From contig OX442318.1 of assembly GCA_949358305.1 (NCBI GenBank), forward strand, positions 12,320,517 to 12,384,516: a DNA stretch of 64,000 nt, written 5' to 3'. This stretch comes from Strigamia acuminata (lineage: Eukaryota; Arthropoda; Chilopoda; Geophilomorpha; Linotaeniidae). Below the pieces are notes generated by a model that saw nothing but the letters and a program-made list of their open reading frames with translations, was not told where the DNA came from and did not search any database. Made by a program: the position numbers and the translations under genes. This document shows, piece by piece, positions 39,096 through 50,900 of the stretch (position 1 is its first letter; each line of letters begins with the position of its first letter).

Positions 39096-39983
39096 TACTT
39101 ATGCATATTTTAATAAATTTCTCGAAATGTGAAATTCACACCACATTGATTTTCTAATCACACCGGCAATGAATTATACAACACGTAAACACTTGTTTCC
39201 TCTCCTAAATTTGCGGCAACAGATTTCAGTGCACGTGAATATTACATGATGTGCATTCAAGTCCTGCTCCTGACAAACCATGGCTCGCTCTCCATCCGGC
39301 TGCACACATTTCGTCTAGATTACCTAAAACCCACACAACTTTCCCTCCGTTTGAATGATCAACGATCTCACCCAACTCCCCATCTCCTCCACCACACTCT
39401 ATACTCTTTATACACAGTAAATAAACGCCATTTTATGGAGCGCAGTAACGTGCAACAACAGTGTATACCCAATAAACAATATATTTTAGCTCTTTTTTTA
39501 TTTTACCGTATATTCTTGACCTGGACCGAGTTTTATCGCTCTGTCCTCTCGCCCAAAGCAATAAAACAAAACCACTGGCCCACTTGTAGTGTATAAAAAG
39601 GTATTAATTCCAATTATTGCCCATGAAGCCCAACCGGCGCGGTGACTGAATATTTTATATTAATCATTTGCACGACATCAAAAATTTGTTTATGGTCGCA
39701 TCTCATCGATCGGATGGAATAAAATTATACGTGCAACCTGGGACTTTGAACCCGGTGATGTCACAGTCCCATCACTGAAAATACGGATGGTCCTCCGCGC
39801 CCTCTGTAGTCTAAGCCGAGTACAATCGCCATTCTTTATTACACGCATTACAGAGTTGTGGCGAAGACTCGGTTGAACGCTTCTAGCGGAAAATAATCGC
39901 GTAAAGAATAATTATAATGATAATATAATTGTAATCATTCCCACAAATTAGGGTAGTAATTATCGTTCTTACAAATAACAGAC
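39096..39983. other. Unassigned DNA
   Basis: No gene is recognised. The plus-strand frame at 39246-39596 has no recognisable domain. Confidence 0.4.
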
Positions 39984-40055
39984 TACTGTATTTCCGCGGC
40001 TACTATTCGAGGGCGGCTACAATTCGAAGACGGCTCTTAATTGCGAAAATACGGT
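39984..40055. mobile_element. Short CCGTATTTT-family remnant
   Basis: About 70 bp with both family ends: TACTGTATTTCCGCGGCTAC at the left, and CTCTTAATTGCGAAAATACG followed by GTA at the right. Almost no interior remains, so it is little more than two joined termini. Confidence 0.55.
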
Positions 40056-40082
40056 ATTATTTATCTCTGTTTCCTGCTCCTG

Positions 40083-40433
40083 TAAACAACCCAATTTTCG
40101 AGTTTAAAATAAATTTTTGTGTAAATTTCACTATAAATTCAAGTGTAAATAAATTAGCCCAAATAATGACCACAGTGGTGATCATTTTTGTCGTTGTTGT
40201 TTACTCTAAAAAAAAAACAATAACTGCTACAAAATTGTTTTTACGATCGAGATCGTTGCGACCGATCTAACAAAAATTCAAGATGGCTGCCAGCAAGACC
40301 TGATTTGAACGAGAAAACTCGTTGAACGGAGATTTAAATATCGTTTCCGTTTAACCAGTTTACATGACATTTACACGAATTAATTCAAGTGTAAACACAT
40401 TAACACTAGTTTTGATGACTTTTCGAACGCACC
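40083..40433 (+). mobile_element. GGYGCRTTC-family MITE, left-truncated
   Basis: Collinear with 24005-24732 from ACCCAATTTTCGAGTTTAAA to the terminal GACTTTTCGAACGCACC, followed by TA. The left terminus and the GC-rich array are missing. Confidence 0.75.
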
Positions 40434-41210
40434 TAGTGGAGAAACGAGGAAAACACCTAACTCTAACGGAGCTTAGGTACACTATAAGTGAAAATAGGCA
40501 GCCAATCCAGCCACAACTTGCTATTACCTACGCTCGCTCGTCGCCCATTGCACTTAACACGCTTTTTGCCCGGAACGAAAGAACAGCACTAACATGTAAG
40601 CGGGGGTCGCCTTCACTCAGAACTGTTCACTTGAATTATTTCACCGGTCTAAACTGTTGACGCACAGAATGGTGCTGCGGAGTACTACGCTTTAGCTACA
40701 CACGTCATGCCTTCTAATTACTTCATTAACGACCACAAATTATATAAATTAATTTGTCATGACTCATGAGTGACAACGAGTGCACATTGCTTCAACTACT
40801 GAATATCCGCATCTGCTCAACCTGCACGCAATTCCATTACTCGTCGCCAATGCTTTGTCTCATAGCCACCACACGGCCATTTCTTTCATATTTTCCCGAC
40901 AGATGGAGACTAAAATACTTTTATCGATCGTTCCATAACACACAGCACAGTCGTATTACATTAAGTGCATTCAATTCTAAAATAGCTTTCAAAAACCGTT
41001 TTTTGTCGTTTTCCAAAAACGATGAAAACGGTTTATTATTAGTAAATTCATTAAATTGTTCTGTCAGATTTAACGCGAAAAACTTGTGTAGAATCTCGTG
41101 TTGACCCGCGAGATCTCGTGATATTTTCTAGCGCGAGTTAATTCCAGAACGCCATCTCGTGTTAACCCCAAAAAACTTTCTAGAAATAAATGAAAAAACG
41201 ATTTCATTCT
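40434..41210. other. Unassigned DNA
   Basis: No gene is recognised. Repeated ATCTCGTG/TTAACC phrases at 41090-41170 suggest a small degenerate repeat. Confidence 0.4.
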
Positions 41211-41270
41211 TTGACTATTTTATGTTTATGAAGAAATTTAAGCGATTCGGTATTTGTCGAAGTAACTTGC
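41207..41270 (-). pseudogene. Fragment matching the coding-like sequence at 63915-63977
   Basis: About 57 bp match the right-edge coding-like segment. Read on the minus strand, the shared frame gives KFLHKHKIVKE and then a stop here, against KFLHKHEIVKE and open reading there. This copy is therefore a dead fragment of the same sequence. The parent gene or mobile element is not recognised. Confidence 0.4.
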
Positions 41271-43652
41271 TAATTTTTTTTTTCAATTGCTGAATCCATT
41301 ATAAAAACACTTTTGGAGGTCAAAATCCACTCTAGGGTTAAAGCAAAGCTAATTCTTCATCGGAAGCACTTAGTGATTTTTGTATAGCTAATTTTTTTAA
41401 AATTAATATCATCTTTGGTCTTTAACAAATAAATTACTCGGCATTAAAATGTCGCGGCAACTAATTCCCTCGTAATTTATTTTAAATAAATCCATTTCAT
41501 GCATTTCAAGTAAATTCCAAATTAAGGCTTTACATAGCATATATATTGCTTATGATTATTTTAAAAGCTAATATTTAAAGGGAGAACTTCGTTGTCCTTC
41601 CGTTTTTTTCCTCAATAAGTAGGTTTAAGATTACTCCCAACTTGAAAAATTTCTCTTTGCCATTCCAATGCAATTTAGGAGAAGCCAAGTTGTATTCCAT
41701 GCATGCTAATGGCATGGTGCTAGGAGTGGGATTGGAATCAAACTTCACCAGGCAATGGCAACTCTTCTCGTCCATTTGAGGTTGTCTATTTGGTTGGGGT
41801 AGTGAGTGGTTTGATCCTGTGGAAGATTCTTCAAATGCTTTAAGTTAATGAAAACATGACTTCTTTGCAAGTTAAAGCTCAAGTTGCAATACTATATTTA
41901 CATAATGCAATGGCTGAGAGCCAACCTAACAAAAATTAACTTTTTTCCCAATAAATGTGTCTTAGCGACAGAACTTCGCAGAACCTAAAAATACATCCTT
42001 TACGTTGTCAATTTTTTTGAAGAAACCCAACAAGTAGTTTGTTGCCCTCGTTGTAGTAAAGCATTAGAACTTGACGGATACCGATGTCGGTGTTTACAAA
42101 CTTTGCAACATTAATAAAATTACATTTAAATTTTTTAAACATTACCGTCAAGAGATAATGCAAATATACATGTGTGATCGCTTGACCACCCAAGGGTGAC
42201 CGGCGTCACTACCACACACCGCCCAATGGCCCTAAGGTGGGTGGTAGATGGGAGACTCCGACCCCTTGACAACAGATTAAAGGCCAACAACCAACAATCT
42301 GGAGTCCCTGTCTAATTATTACGTGAGTATGCGTCCCACACCATGGTAACCAGTCCCCAGGCTGCAATGACAAAGACCACACCAGTCACACATGGATACC
42401 TTACGCCAGAGCCGCCAAGTCCAGTTGTGCAGGGAGCGCCAAAATACAACTACTTGTATTTTTCCATTGTAGATGGGTTCTATTTTCATTTTTAATACAT
42501 CTTGGAGCAGATGATCTCTGTCTTAACGAGAACTCCGCTTCGAAGATCTTTTTATCCAACGGGTCGTAACCGTACAATAAAAACTCTTGTCTAATCAATA
42601 AATATCTTCATTTGGTGTTTTGTTGTAGAGAGTTTGAGAAATAATGATTCCATTCAAGATATCTCTATTTAAAGTCTCGAAATACGCTGAAAAAAATCTA
42701 TTCCGTCAATTCTCATCAAGTTGCCAACTGAAAGCTTTTCTATGTCAATGTACAGTTTATAATTACCTCAATGTCTGTCTACCTGAGGAGATCCTCAGTC
42801 TAAAAGAAGCCAAGTGAAAAGCCCATTTATGCTCTTTGAAAGTTTTTTTTTCCAATTAGAACTTGTTCTTCGCATACCGAATAAAACCTTCCAGGATAAA
42901 CCTTTGAACAAACAACAAACACTCATGTAGATGAGCTTATACACCACTAATATAGTTCCAGCATTTCATGCTAATTAGTAACCCCAACAAAGACCTCACA
43001 GCTATATTTTCAATTTTAAAGCAACTTTACTGGCATTTCCATGTTCTTCAGCCTTAAAAAAAAACCCGGCTGCACTTGGATGGCTTTTAAGCCACAATCC
43101 TCCAGCAAAGAAAGAAATGTCAAATGTGCTAACTAAGCCAGCCCCCCCCCCCCCAAACCAGCTGTGCGTCTGCTGCAGTAGGTACCAGCACATTTTAATT
43201 ACCTACTATGATTTACCAAATTGCGTACATTGTGGCAAATCAACTTAATAAATGAATAATTTCGACTAAACAAATTAAGTTACACGTGTGGTTGAAGCCA
43301 ATTACTTACGGGTGATTTGGTTACAGACTTTGATAACACTTCGATAGAAATCTTGTCCTGCGAGCTTTAACGTTTACAATGTCTGCAATAAAACATTCAC
43401 GAAGTGGCTCGGACTCCAAGGAGCCAACGGCCAACATGTGAACTCAAGATGAGTGTTCTACCAAATAAGTTACCGGGGACTCCAAAGCGCCTTAACTGTA
43501 AACTTGTAGAGTAGATGTGCCACAATGGAAATTAAGGAATTCCATGAAGGGAAATAAAACCAGGCAGACCACGAACAACACTAGTAAATTTCATTTGTCA
43601 TACAGTACCTAAGCAATAGACTTACAACATTTGCACAAGCTGAATAATAATA
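41271..43652. other. Unassigned DNA
   Basis: No gene is recognised. The GC-richer stretch 42180-42420 has an unusual composition but shows no tRNA-like A/B boxes and no defined ends. A C-run lies at 43141-43155. Confidence 0.4.
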
Positions 43653-43809
43653 CAGTCGAGCGTAGTTATAACGAACCGCAAGGCATCGTTATAACGAAAG
43701 CTCAAAACTCGTTATATCGAATTATTTTTAACGTGATCGCAAGGCATCGTTATAACGAATTATTTTTAACATGGCCGGCCAACCAACCAAGCCATTTTTA
43801 AAGGCTTTT

Positions 43810-43851
43810 ATTTAACCTTGGACGAACACTAGTGTTCGTCCAAGATTTAAC
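43810..43851. mobile_element. 28-bp perfect palindrome flanked by a 7-bp duplication
   Basis: The arm CTTGGACGAACACT (43817-43830) is followed directly by its exact inverse (43831-43844). ATTTAAC lies immediately on both sides (43810-43816 and 43845-43851). The related sequence at 29884 has ATTTAAC once and no palindrome, so this is a precise insertion. It could be two fused terminal repeats left after deletion of a transposon's interior. No longer copy with these termini was seen in the window. Confidence 0.8.
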
Positions 43852-43942
43852 TTGACATGAATGTTTGTTTGTTTCAACTTCCGGTGGTAGTAGCGCACTC
43901 TGGCGGCGATTTGAAGCACCAATATAAAAGCCTTTTTCCAAA

Positions 43943-43946
43943 AACT
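43943..43946. other. Target-site duplication AACT (left)
   Basis: Matches 56281-56284 on the other side of the element. A 4-bp duplication combined with TG...CA termini fits Ty3/Gypsy integration. Confidence 0.85.
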
Positions 43947-44905
43947 TGCTGCGATCCGGGTTTTTATCCACTTAATTTCTAATAAATTAAGCAGAAACCG
44001 CAGGTGAATGCTTTACAAGACTTATATCGCGGCCGAAACTTGTCTAGGGTTAAGTTTACGGAAATAGGAATAAAAAGACAGTTTATTATGGTAATAAAAA
44101 TCACACAAATGTTTTATTCGATAAATTACAATATATACTAATTATGATTATGAATATCACAGAATAAAATGAGCGGGAAACAATGAAACAAAGGAAGGGC
44201 TTGCAACGACTGTTGCAAGCTACAAAGCGTCAGAAATGGCGCTTAAACAACTTGAAGTTGTTAGGCGAAGGCAAATTGTCTTCGTTCTACGAACTCACGA
44301 ACGATGGTCGAAGACGATGGTTCTCGTGGGCTCCTTCTACGGCTCGTGCGACGGCTCGGCGGCGGTGGTTGACGGCTGTAGGCGTCCGGCTTTCGTACGA
44401 TGGCGGTGGCTGTCGTTCGCGCAACAGCGACGGCGATGGTTCACGATCGTCGGGAATCTTCTCTTCTCGATTGCTGGAATTAGCGACGGCTAATTCAAGC
44501 AGGATTGCTGGCTTTGTGCGTTTGATACACAAAGATAGCAGGTGAAACTGAGTTACAACGGTCCTCTATCAATACTTTTCTTTCAGGAGCAAAAGCAGTG
44601 ATGTTGAGGTTGTTGTTGTATTTTTCAGAGTCCCGATTTGAGCCAAGACGCGAGCCCAGCACGCTTCAATATTGCGCAGAAAACCTGCGCACTTAGCTCA
44701 AATGGGTGCAACTAGTGGTTATTACACCATATTGCACCATAACGGCTAATAACCGTTTTCACCCCGGACAACCTGGGGTGATATGTGCCTAGAGAGGATT
44801 TCTCCCCTCGGTCACATGATCTGACTTGGCGTGTGCCACAGTCAAATTAATTAGAAGATAATTAATTTAATCTTCTAAGTTGGTGAATATTTTGAGATCA
44901 CCACA
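43947..44905 (-). repeat. 3' LTR
   Basis: 959 bp, no difference seen from the 5' LTR. In element orientation it begins TGTGGTGATC just after the polypurine tract and ends GGATCGCAGCA. It contains an AATAAA signal in the AT-rich part (about 44113-44118 and 44083-44088, minus strand), suitable for polyadenylation. The central 44280-44520 part is CpG-rich and holds open frames on both strands. Confidence 0.97.
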
Positions 44906-44918
44906 CATCCCCCCATTT
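44906..44918 (-). other. Polypurine tract
   Basis: In element orientation AAATGGGGGGATG abuts the start of the 3' LTR (TGTGGTG). A purine run with a G-tract at this place is where plus-strand DNA synthesis is primed. Confidence 0.85.
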
Positions 44919-44957
44919 AAGACGAATCTTACATGGAGAGAAAATGAACGAACCAAT

Positions 44958-47750
44958 TTATGATTCGTCCATGGTCTGAGTTCGCTCAGGCGTCAACGGG
45001 CGCATCATATCCGTGGTGTCGTCCCTCGGGTTGGACCGCTCGTTAACCGTACACAGGTCGCGACCTGCGTTTGGTCCGGAGACCATTCCAGGGTTGACAT
45101 GAAGCCAAACCTGGATGATTCTTGCCGAGTTCGCTCGGTTGAAGAATCCTAGCGCCGCGAACTCGATTGGATCCTCTGGCGCTAATCGTGCTCTCAGGAG
45201 TCGATCATGGAGCACCGATGGTGGGCTTAACACCCGGATGTGGTCCTCGAGCCACATAAACACCTGCCTCGACAACTTGTGGTTGTTGCTAAGCAGTGTT
45301 CGCGTATCCGGCGTCAAATAGAAGTGCGGATACAGGCGCATTAGGGTCTTGAAAGCCGACTCTTTTTTCAGCGGCTTGACCTTCGTCTCCGGCTTGGCTG
45401 GCGGCGGCGGCGGACGTGAGTCTTCCGTCGTGGCATCGTCAAACTGGCACTGCGGGCCCAAGAAAACCAACGCGGGTGCGGAGGTTGACGAGGGTGTGAC
45501 GCCTCGTCCCGGTGCTCGACCCACACCGGGGAGCTGACGGGTTTCGACTACCCGTTGAACTCCGGCTGGAGTTTGAGAACTTCCGGCGTTCTCTGGCCAA
45601 AATGAACATCCAGCGCCCTCTTGGGCCGACTGGAAAACAGCCAGTGACGCAGCTGCTGTGGCGCTTGTAACTGGAAGCGGTGGTCTTCCGGTCATTCGCG
45701 CCGTGGCCTTCGCAAAGGACCACTCGGTTCGCAACCGAACGGCGGCCTCTTCTTCGGTCTCACCGTTTGCTACGACTTGCTTTATTAGCTCGGCTAAGAT
45801 CGTAGGCGGGTCGAGCCTGAGGTGGTACCACAGCTCGACTTTCTTCTCCGACAGGCCCATCGGCGCGGTCCAAAGGTACGTTATGGCCGCTAACGCCTGT
45901 CCTGGCGAAGGAAGAACACCAGGGTACAACACCCTAGTCATCCCCGGAATTAGCTGACGCTGAAAATCCATCAGACGGGGATCATCAATGGTATTGATGT
46001 CGGAGACTTCTAGCCTTTCAGCTAGTCTCTGCCAGTCCTTCTGCGACTCGGCGATCTGGGCGCTTTGGTATGCGTCCAGCTTCTGGAGCACTTCCTGCTG
46101 TGCTCTAATGGGTTGCTGCTCGTAGCAGGTCCATTGTGGGCCGAATGACTCACTAAAAAATGGCCGGAGTTGCAGGTTGCTAACTCCAGCCGGCAAGCGG
46201 GAAACATATCCTTGTTCGGGCAAGCGGCTAGCATGTCCAGGTACTGGCACGCTACAGTCGGGAGAAATATCACCGACAACACGTCTCATGGCGTATGGAG
46301 TAGCCGAGTTGTCCACTTTGAACGTGGAGGCGGTTCGGCTACTTCGGGCGGACTTAATTGTGGAGTCCGATTCAAAACTCAGCGAAGACGACGAGCCAAA
46401 CGACTCTGGTGTCCGTCCTCGTCGCGACTGCGGGCGTGATGGCTGCGCGTCAGTCGAATATGGGCGTGATCGCTTCTGACGTTCCTCTCGATCGCGGCTT
46501 GATTCGCGGAACATCGGTCGGACTGGAACCGGCGGAGGGAGTTGCCCCACCCTCAAATCCTCGTCTTGCGGCGGAGGATTGATGGCCGCTGGGGTCGGAA
46601 TTTCATCTTCTTGATAAAAAGGGAGAGCGCAACGCGCTTGCTCCTCTGCCTCGTGTTCTCGAGCCAGTTGTCGATTTTCGTCGACGCGAAGCTGCACCGC
46701 GGCAGCTCGGAGTGCTTTGGACGGGAAAAATCCCGGAAAATCGTTAAAACACCCGGCGAGCGCCAACTGGTGGAGCTCGGTTTGTGTGACGGGAAGTTGT
46801 GGGTTCCCGTCACGAACGGATTTGCGATACCGTTTAACGACTTCGCGTTGTGTCGTCTTGAGGTTCTTCCTCAATTGGGTTAGAGCACCGTAATTAATTC
46901 CGGTACTCTTTAGCGCTCTTCTGCGCTCGTGACGCTCTCGTGGCGTCACTGGCCACTGGTTGTGCAGCAACTCTGCTGCAAGCGGTCCTGGGGGGCTCTC
47001 GTCGAGCGTCCACTCGATTTCGTCGACACCGTCCACGTGAAGGCGCTCGATGAATCTTCCTTTTGCACCAAATCCTTGCAGCGCTGATCTGCTGAAGTCG
47101 TGGCGCAACTTCCACCAGGTATTGTTTGCCGTCTTCAGTCTTCTGATTTTTTCGGGCAATGCCGCTCGAAAAATCAGCGGGTGCTGAGTCGGCACGTGAT
47201 CGGGAAGCGCGAATGGCGTTTCTCGATCCCTCTCGATCTGTATTCGAAGAAAAATAAATAAATTAGTTTATTTAAAAATAAACAAATAATTTCTTATTTG
47301 AAATATTTTTTAAGCTTAGCGCTTGTGGCTGTGAGTCACTAAGGGATGTTGGTTGTCATGGCAACTCCCTTCGCACATGCTTGAAGCACGTGACTTTTAT
47401 AGCCGCCATTTTTATTTTTTAGCGGCTTGTGTTTGAAGTCAGGAAAAGTGAAATTACTCAATTTTTCTGACTTAAACACTTGGTAAAAATTTATTCTAAT
47501 AATTTACCCGTTGTTGAAGCGTCAATTGAACGTCTTCATTTGCCCCTTCCATGGGCATTTCTCCGTCCGCCTGGAGTTGGATCGCTTCCTCGTCCATTCT
47601 CTTTCGTTTTCCGGTAATTTCGGAAATTCTTTCGTCTTGAAAGAGAAATAATACATAAATCTTATGTTTTATCAAATTTTTCATACAGAAAAATTACTTA
47701 CGATCAGGTTGTCGAACTATTCGGGTCGTAACGTAGGCGATGCGATGCAT
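44958..47750 (-). CDS. Third retrotransposon gene, spliced from three exons, unknown function
   Basis: The long open frame (47195-44958, 745 codons) has no ATG at its start. It begins at a GTG, but the frame is open up to a splice acceptor at 47237. Inferred exons are 47750-47702 (ATG at 47750), 47635-47508 and 47237-44958. Both introns are GT-AG, phases join in frame, and the predicted total is 818 aa. In the 745-codon part, residues 1-190 are basic and helix-prone, 200-300 are P/R/S-rich and disordered, 345-500 look folded (W/L/Y-rich), 595-600 is polyproline, and 615-705 is a second folded-looking region. There is no signal peptide, transmembrane segment or envelope-like furin/fusion pattern, so it is not a typical Env. 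I do not recognise the family. Expression would need a spliced or internally started mRNA. Confidence 0.75.
47238..47507 (-). other. Predicted intron 2 of the third gene (270 nt)
   Basis: The donor GTAAAT follows CAACGG, and exon 2's frame hits a stop four codons into the intron. The acceptor TTTTTCTTCGAATACAG is strong. Removal joins exon 2 to the long third-exon frame in phase 0, giving that frame the ATG it otherwise lacks. Confidence 0.7.
47636..47701 (-). other. Predicted intron 1 of the third gene (66 nt)
   Basis: Donor GTAAGT is a perfect consensus. The 3' end TTATTTCTCTTTCAAG is a pyrimidine tract plus AG. Removal joins a 16-codons-plus-one exon to the next exon in frame. Exon 2's frame is open back across this intron, so reading-frame evidence alone does not force its removal. 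Confidence 0.7.
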
Positions 47751-47823
47751 ACACTCTCGAAACTTTTGAAAAAGTGACTAAGTTCGTTGATTGCAAACAC
47801 GAACTTGGATTAGAGACGCTTTG

Positions 47824-47887
47824 TGACGTCACTAATTATAACGTATGATTAACGTTGTCATTCGAGTGGGTACTACGAATGACGTCA
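47824..47887 (-). promoter_or_regulatory. Two perfect CRE palindromes upstream of the third gene
   Basis: TGACGTCA occurs at 47824-47831 and 47880-47887, 74 and 130 nt upstream of the third gene's first ATG and downstream of the pol stop. GTCATTCG/CGAATGAC (47857-47864 and 47876-47883) forms a hairpin between them. TGACGTCA is the CREB/ATF binding site. An internal promoter for the third gene is a reasonable inference. I see no TATA box. Confidence 0.5.
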
Positions 47888-47939
47888 CGAGATTGCTTTC
47901 TCGGATCTTTTGGGTAAACCCAAAAGGTGAAAGACAACA

Positions 47940-50900
47940 CTATGTCTTGGCTCGCGGAACGCGAGATCTCAAGTTGTACTTTGACTTTCGCGAAGTACAA
48001 TCCAACTTGTTTAGATTGTCATCAGCATCGTCTCCAATGTCAGATGAGTTATATACTTCATTGTTTGAAATTTTCTCTTTTTCTAAAAACATTTCCTTTT
48101 CTAGATTTTCATCAAGAGAAACATTTTCAAGTCGCTGGTTTATTTCATCGACTTCGTTATTTTTGAGTTTCGATTTTTTACTCGATTCCGTGTTTTCGAC
48201 AGGAATTTTGGATAATTTAGCATCATCCAAGGTATTAACAATATTTTTTGTTTTTTGACCCACTTCCTCCCCTTCCAGCCAAATTTCTTGGTTGAAAACG
48301 GGAAAGTACGGCATTAATTCAGTGCCGTGAACAGCTGGATAAATTTTATTATCACTCAGCCGTCGAAGTTGAAAGGCGCCTCCTTGTAACCTTTTGATAA
48401 TTACATAAGGCCCATTCCTTTTCGGTGAAATGCCTGCTGCTATTCCTTTAGCGGCATTTGAGAGAATATGAGACTCTCGCCAGACTAAATCATTTTGTCT
48501 GAAGTTGTCGAATTTCTTATCTGATTTTTCAGCTTCGACACGGCGTCTCAAATCTAAGACGTGAGACATCATATGCTGATACGTCTCTGCAATTATTGTT
48601 TCTAATTTCTGAACATATAAATGCGGATTTTTTGGATCAATGACTAAAATTCCTTCCGGAATTCTTGGATCCCAAGGAATTCTTAATTCTCGGAAAAAAT
48701 TTAAGAAAGCAGGAGAATAATCTCTGCCTCTTGTTACAGTTGTTCTCAAACTGAATGCAAATTCGCGTAGATACTCATCCCATTGGTCATGAATATCTAA
48801 ATAAATCGAAACTAAATATTTAATATCTCGATTGGTTCTCTCCACAGGATTGCTTTGTGGATGATAAATCGATGTCGGTGTTCGCGACATGTCGAATTTT
48901 TTGCAAAATTCTTTATAGACCTGTGATCGAAATTGTGGTCCATTATCACTTATGATTTGTCTCGGAAATCCGAAAGTCATTGATAAGTGATAAATTGTGT
49001 TGGCAACTTTTATTGCCGTTGGATTACACATTGGAAATAATTCGGGCCAATGTGTAGCGACATCTACGATGACGCAAATGTGGGTATTGTTTTTTCTGGT
49101 TCTTGGTTTGGGACCAGACAAATCCACACTGAGGCAGTCAAATGGTCCAAATGGTCCAATTTGAGCGCCTTCAATTTCGGTCTTTGATCTCGGCTTACAT
49201 GCCTGACATCCTTGACAATGTTGAATAAAACGTGTAATATCACGTTTCATACCTTTCCAGGTATAAACTCTTCGAGTTCGGTACATTGTCCTCGCAATGC
49301 CTGGGTGGCCGGACAGTGGATGTCCGTGCATCAACCGAATGATTTTATAAATCAATTTTCTTGGCACAACAACTTTAAGTGCCCTACCATCCTCTCCCAA
49401 TTCATCGGTGGAGGTAGGATGATAATGGAGTAGCATATCTTCTTCAATGAGATAAGTACTCGCGTGTCTTTCAAAGTTTCTTCTTTGAAGACGAGTTACT
49501 ATGTAACTTGGATATTGCTTGTTTAGCAAGTAATTGCGAATATGTTGGCAAAATTCGTCTGCTTTTTGCGCTGCAATAATGTCATCTCTCGTTGGAGGAT
49601 CACATTCTAATTGCTTCGCAATTTTAGCTGCAAATGCTTTAATTAAAACATTTGTTGTTGGCAGCTCGAATTTTTTAGCCATCATAGCTCTTAATTCGAC
49701 GTCAGGGGTTCCTGACGGATCATGCATGTTAATACAAAAATTAATTAATGCTTGATCGTCGTCATTAACTATTATTGACTTGGGTAATTCGTTCAATTTT
49801 CCCATTTGCCAACTTCGGCAAGGAGATGGACAATATGATAATAAATCATCATTATCGCCATCGTCTTCTGGTTCGTCAGGTGCGCTGACAGGTGCACGTG
49901 ACAATGCGTCTGCTATTACATTTAGCGGACCTTTGACGTATTGTATTTCGAACGAATACGCCATCAGCTCCATTTGCCAACGAGCTAATCTGCCCGACGG
50001 GTCAGATAACGACATCAACCACTTAAGTGCTTGGTGATCCGTTTGTACAGTGAATGTAGTGTACTCTAAGTATGGGCGAAATTTGCGTAATCCCCATACT
50101 ACTGCGAGACATTCTAATTCTGTCACAGTATAATTCTTTTCAGCGGGTTGCAAGCTTCTGCTTGCATACACGCATGGCATTTCGACTTCTTGGCCATCCA
50201 CAATTTTCTTTTGTGTAAGGGCTGCACCCAACCCTTGTTTACTGGCGTCAGTATGAACAATAAATGGCATGTACAAGTCAGGCATCTTCATTGTTTCAGC
50301 ATTCGTAAGCAAGTCTTTTATTGCGTCGAATGCTGCCTGATGATGCAGTTCCCAATCGAACTCCGCATCTTTCTTCAAGAGAGGCCTTAGTGGTTCTGCC
50401 ACTGTGGCCAAATTCTTGATTAGGCGGTGAAAGAAATTCACCATGCCTAGAAATCTTTGTAATTCCTTAAGATTGGTAGGAGCCGGAAATTGCGTAATTG
50501 CAGCGACTTTTTTAGGGTCTACTGCAAGTCCTTCTACTCCTACTTTGTAGCCTAGAAAAATTAATTCCTTTCTACAGAGATGCGTCTTGCCAGGGTGCGC
50601 ATGTAAATTAGCTTCTGCCAATTTTTTAAACACTATATCTAAATGTTTAATGTGTTCTTCGAACGATTTGGATACAACAATTATGTCATCCAAATATGCC
50701 CATGCAAATTTTCTGTAAACGTCACCCAAAACCTTTTCCATCAATTCTTGGAAAGTAGTTGGTGCGTTTACTAATCCGAAAGGCATGACTAAAAACATTA
50801 GTCTTCCCATTGGGCTCCAGAAGGCAGTTTTTTCTCTGTCTTCAGGTCGCAATTCTATCTGCCAATATCCCTTGGTCAGATCTATAGTACTGACCCATTC

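Larger units (their letters stand above)
43802..43946. mobile_element. TTAA-inserted AGGCTTTTAT element, left part
   Basis: Follows TTAA (43798-43801), and the host MITE resumes at a second TTAA (56304-56307), so the insert behaves like a TTAA-targeting transposon. The start AGGCTTTTAT has an inverse ATAAAAGCCT at 43924-43933. It is related to 29884-29975, which also follows TTAA. The remainder, 56285-56303, lies beyond the retrotransposon. piggyBac and Kolobok elements both use TTAA, but the ends do not let me choose. Confidence 0.55.

Noticed and set aside
42180-42420. Possible SINE or tRNA-derived sequence
   Set aside because: The segment is GC-richer and oddly composed, but I could not find A/B-box promoters, a tRNA fold or a tail.
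44183-44545. 120-codon plus-strand frame in each LTR (also 55558-55920)
   Set aside because: It is antisense to the element, rich in R, S and G from CpG-rich DNA, overlaps other frames and has no recognisable domain. Identity between copies only reflects LTR identity.
44958-47195. Classical retroviral envelope gene
   Set aside because: The position after pol fits, but there is no signal peptide, transmembrane segment, cleavage site or cysteine-rich ectodomain.
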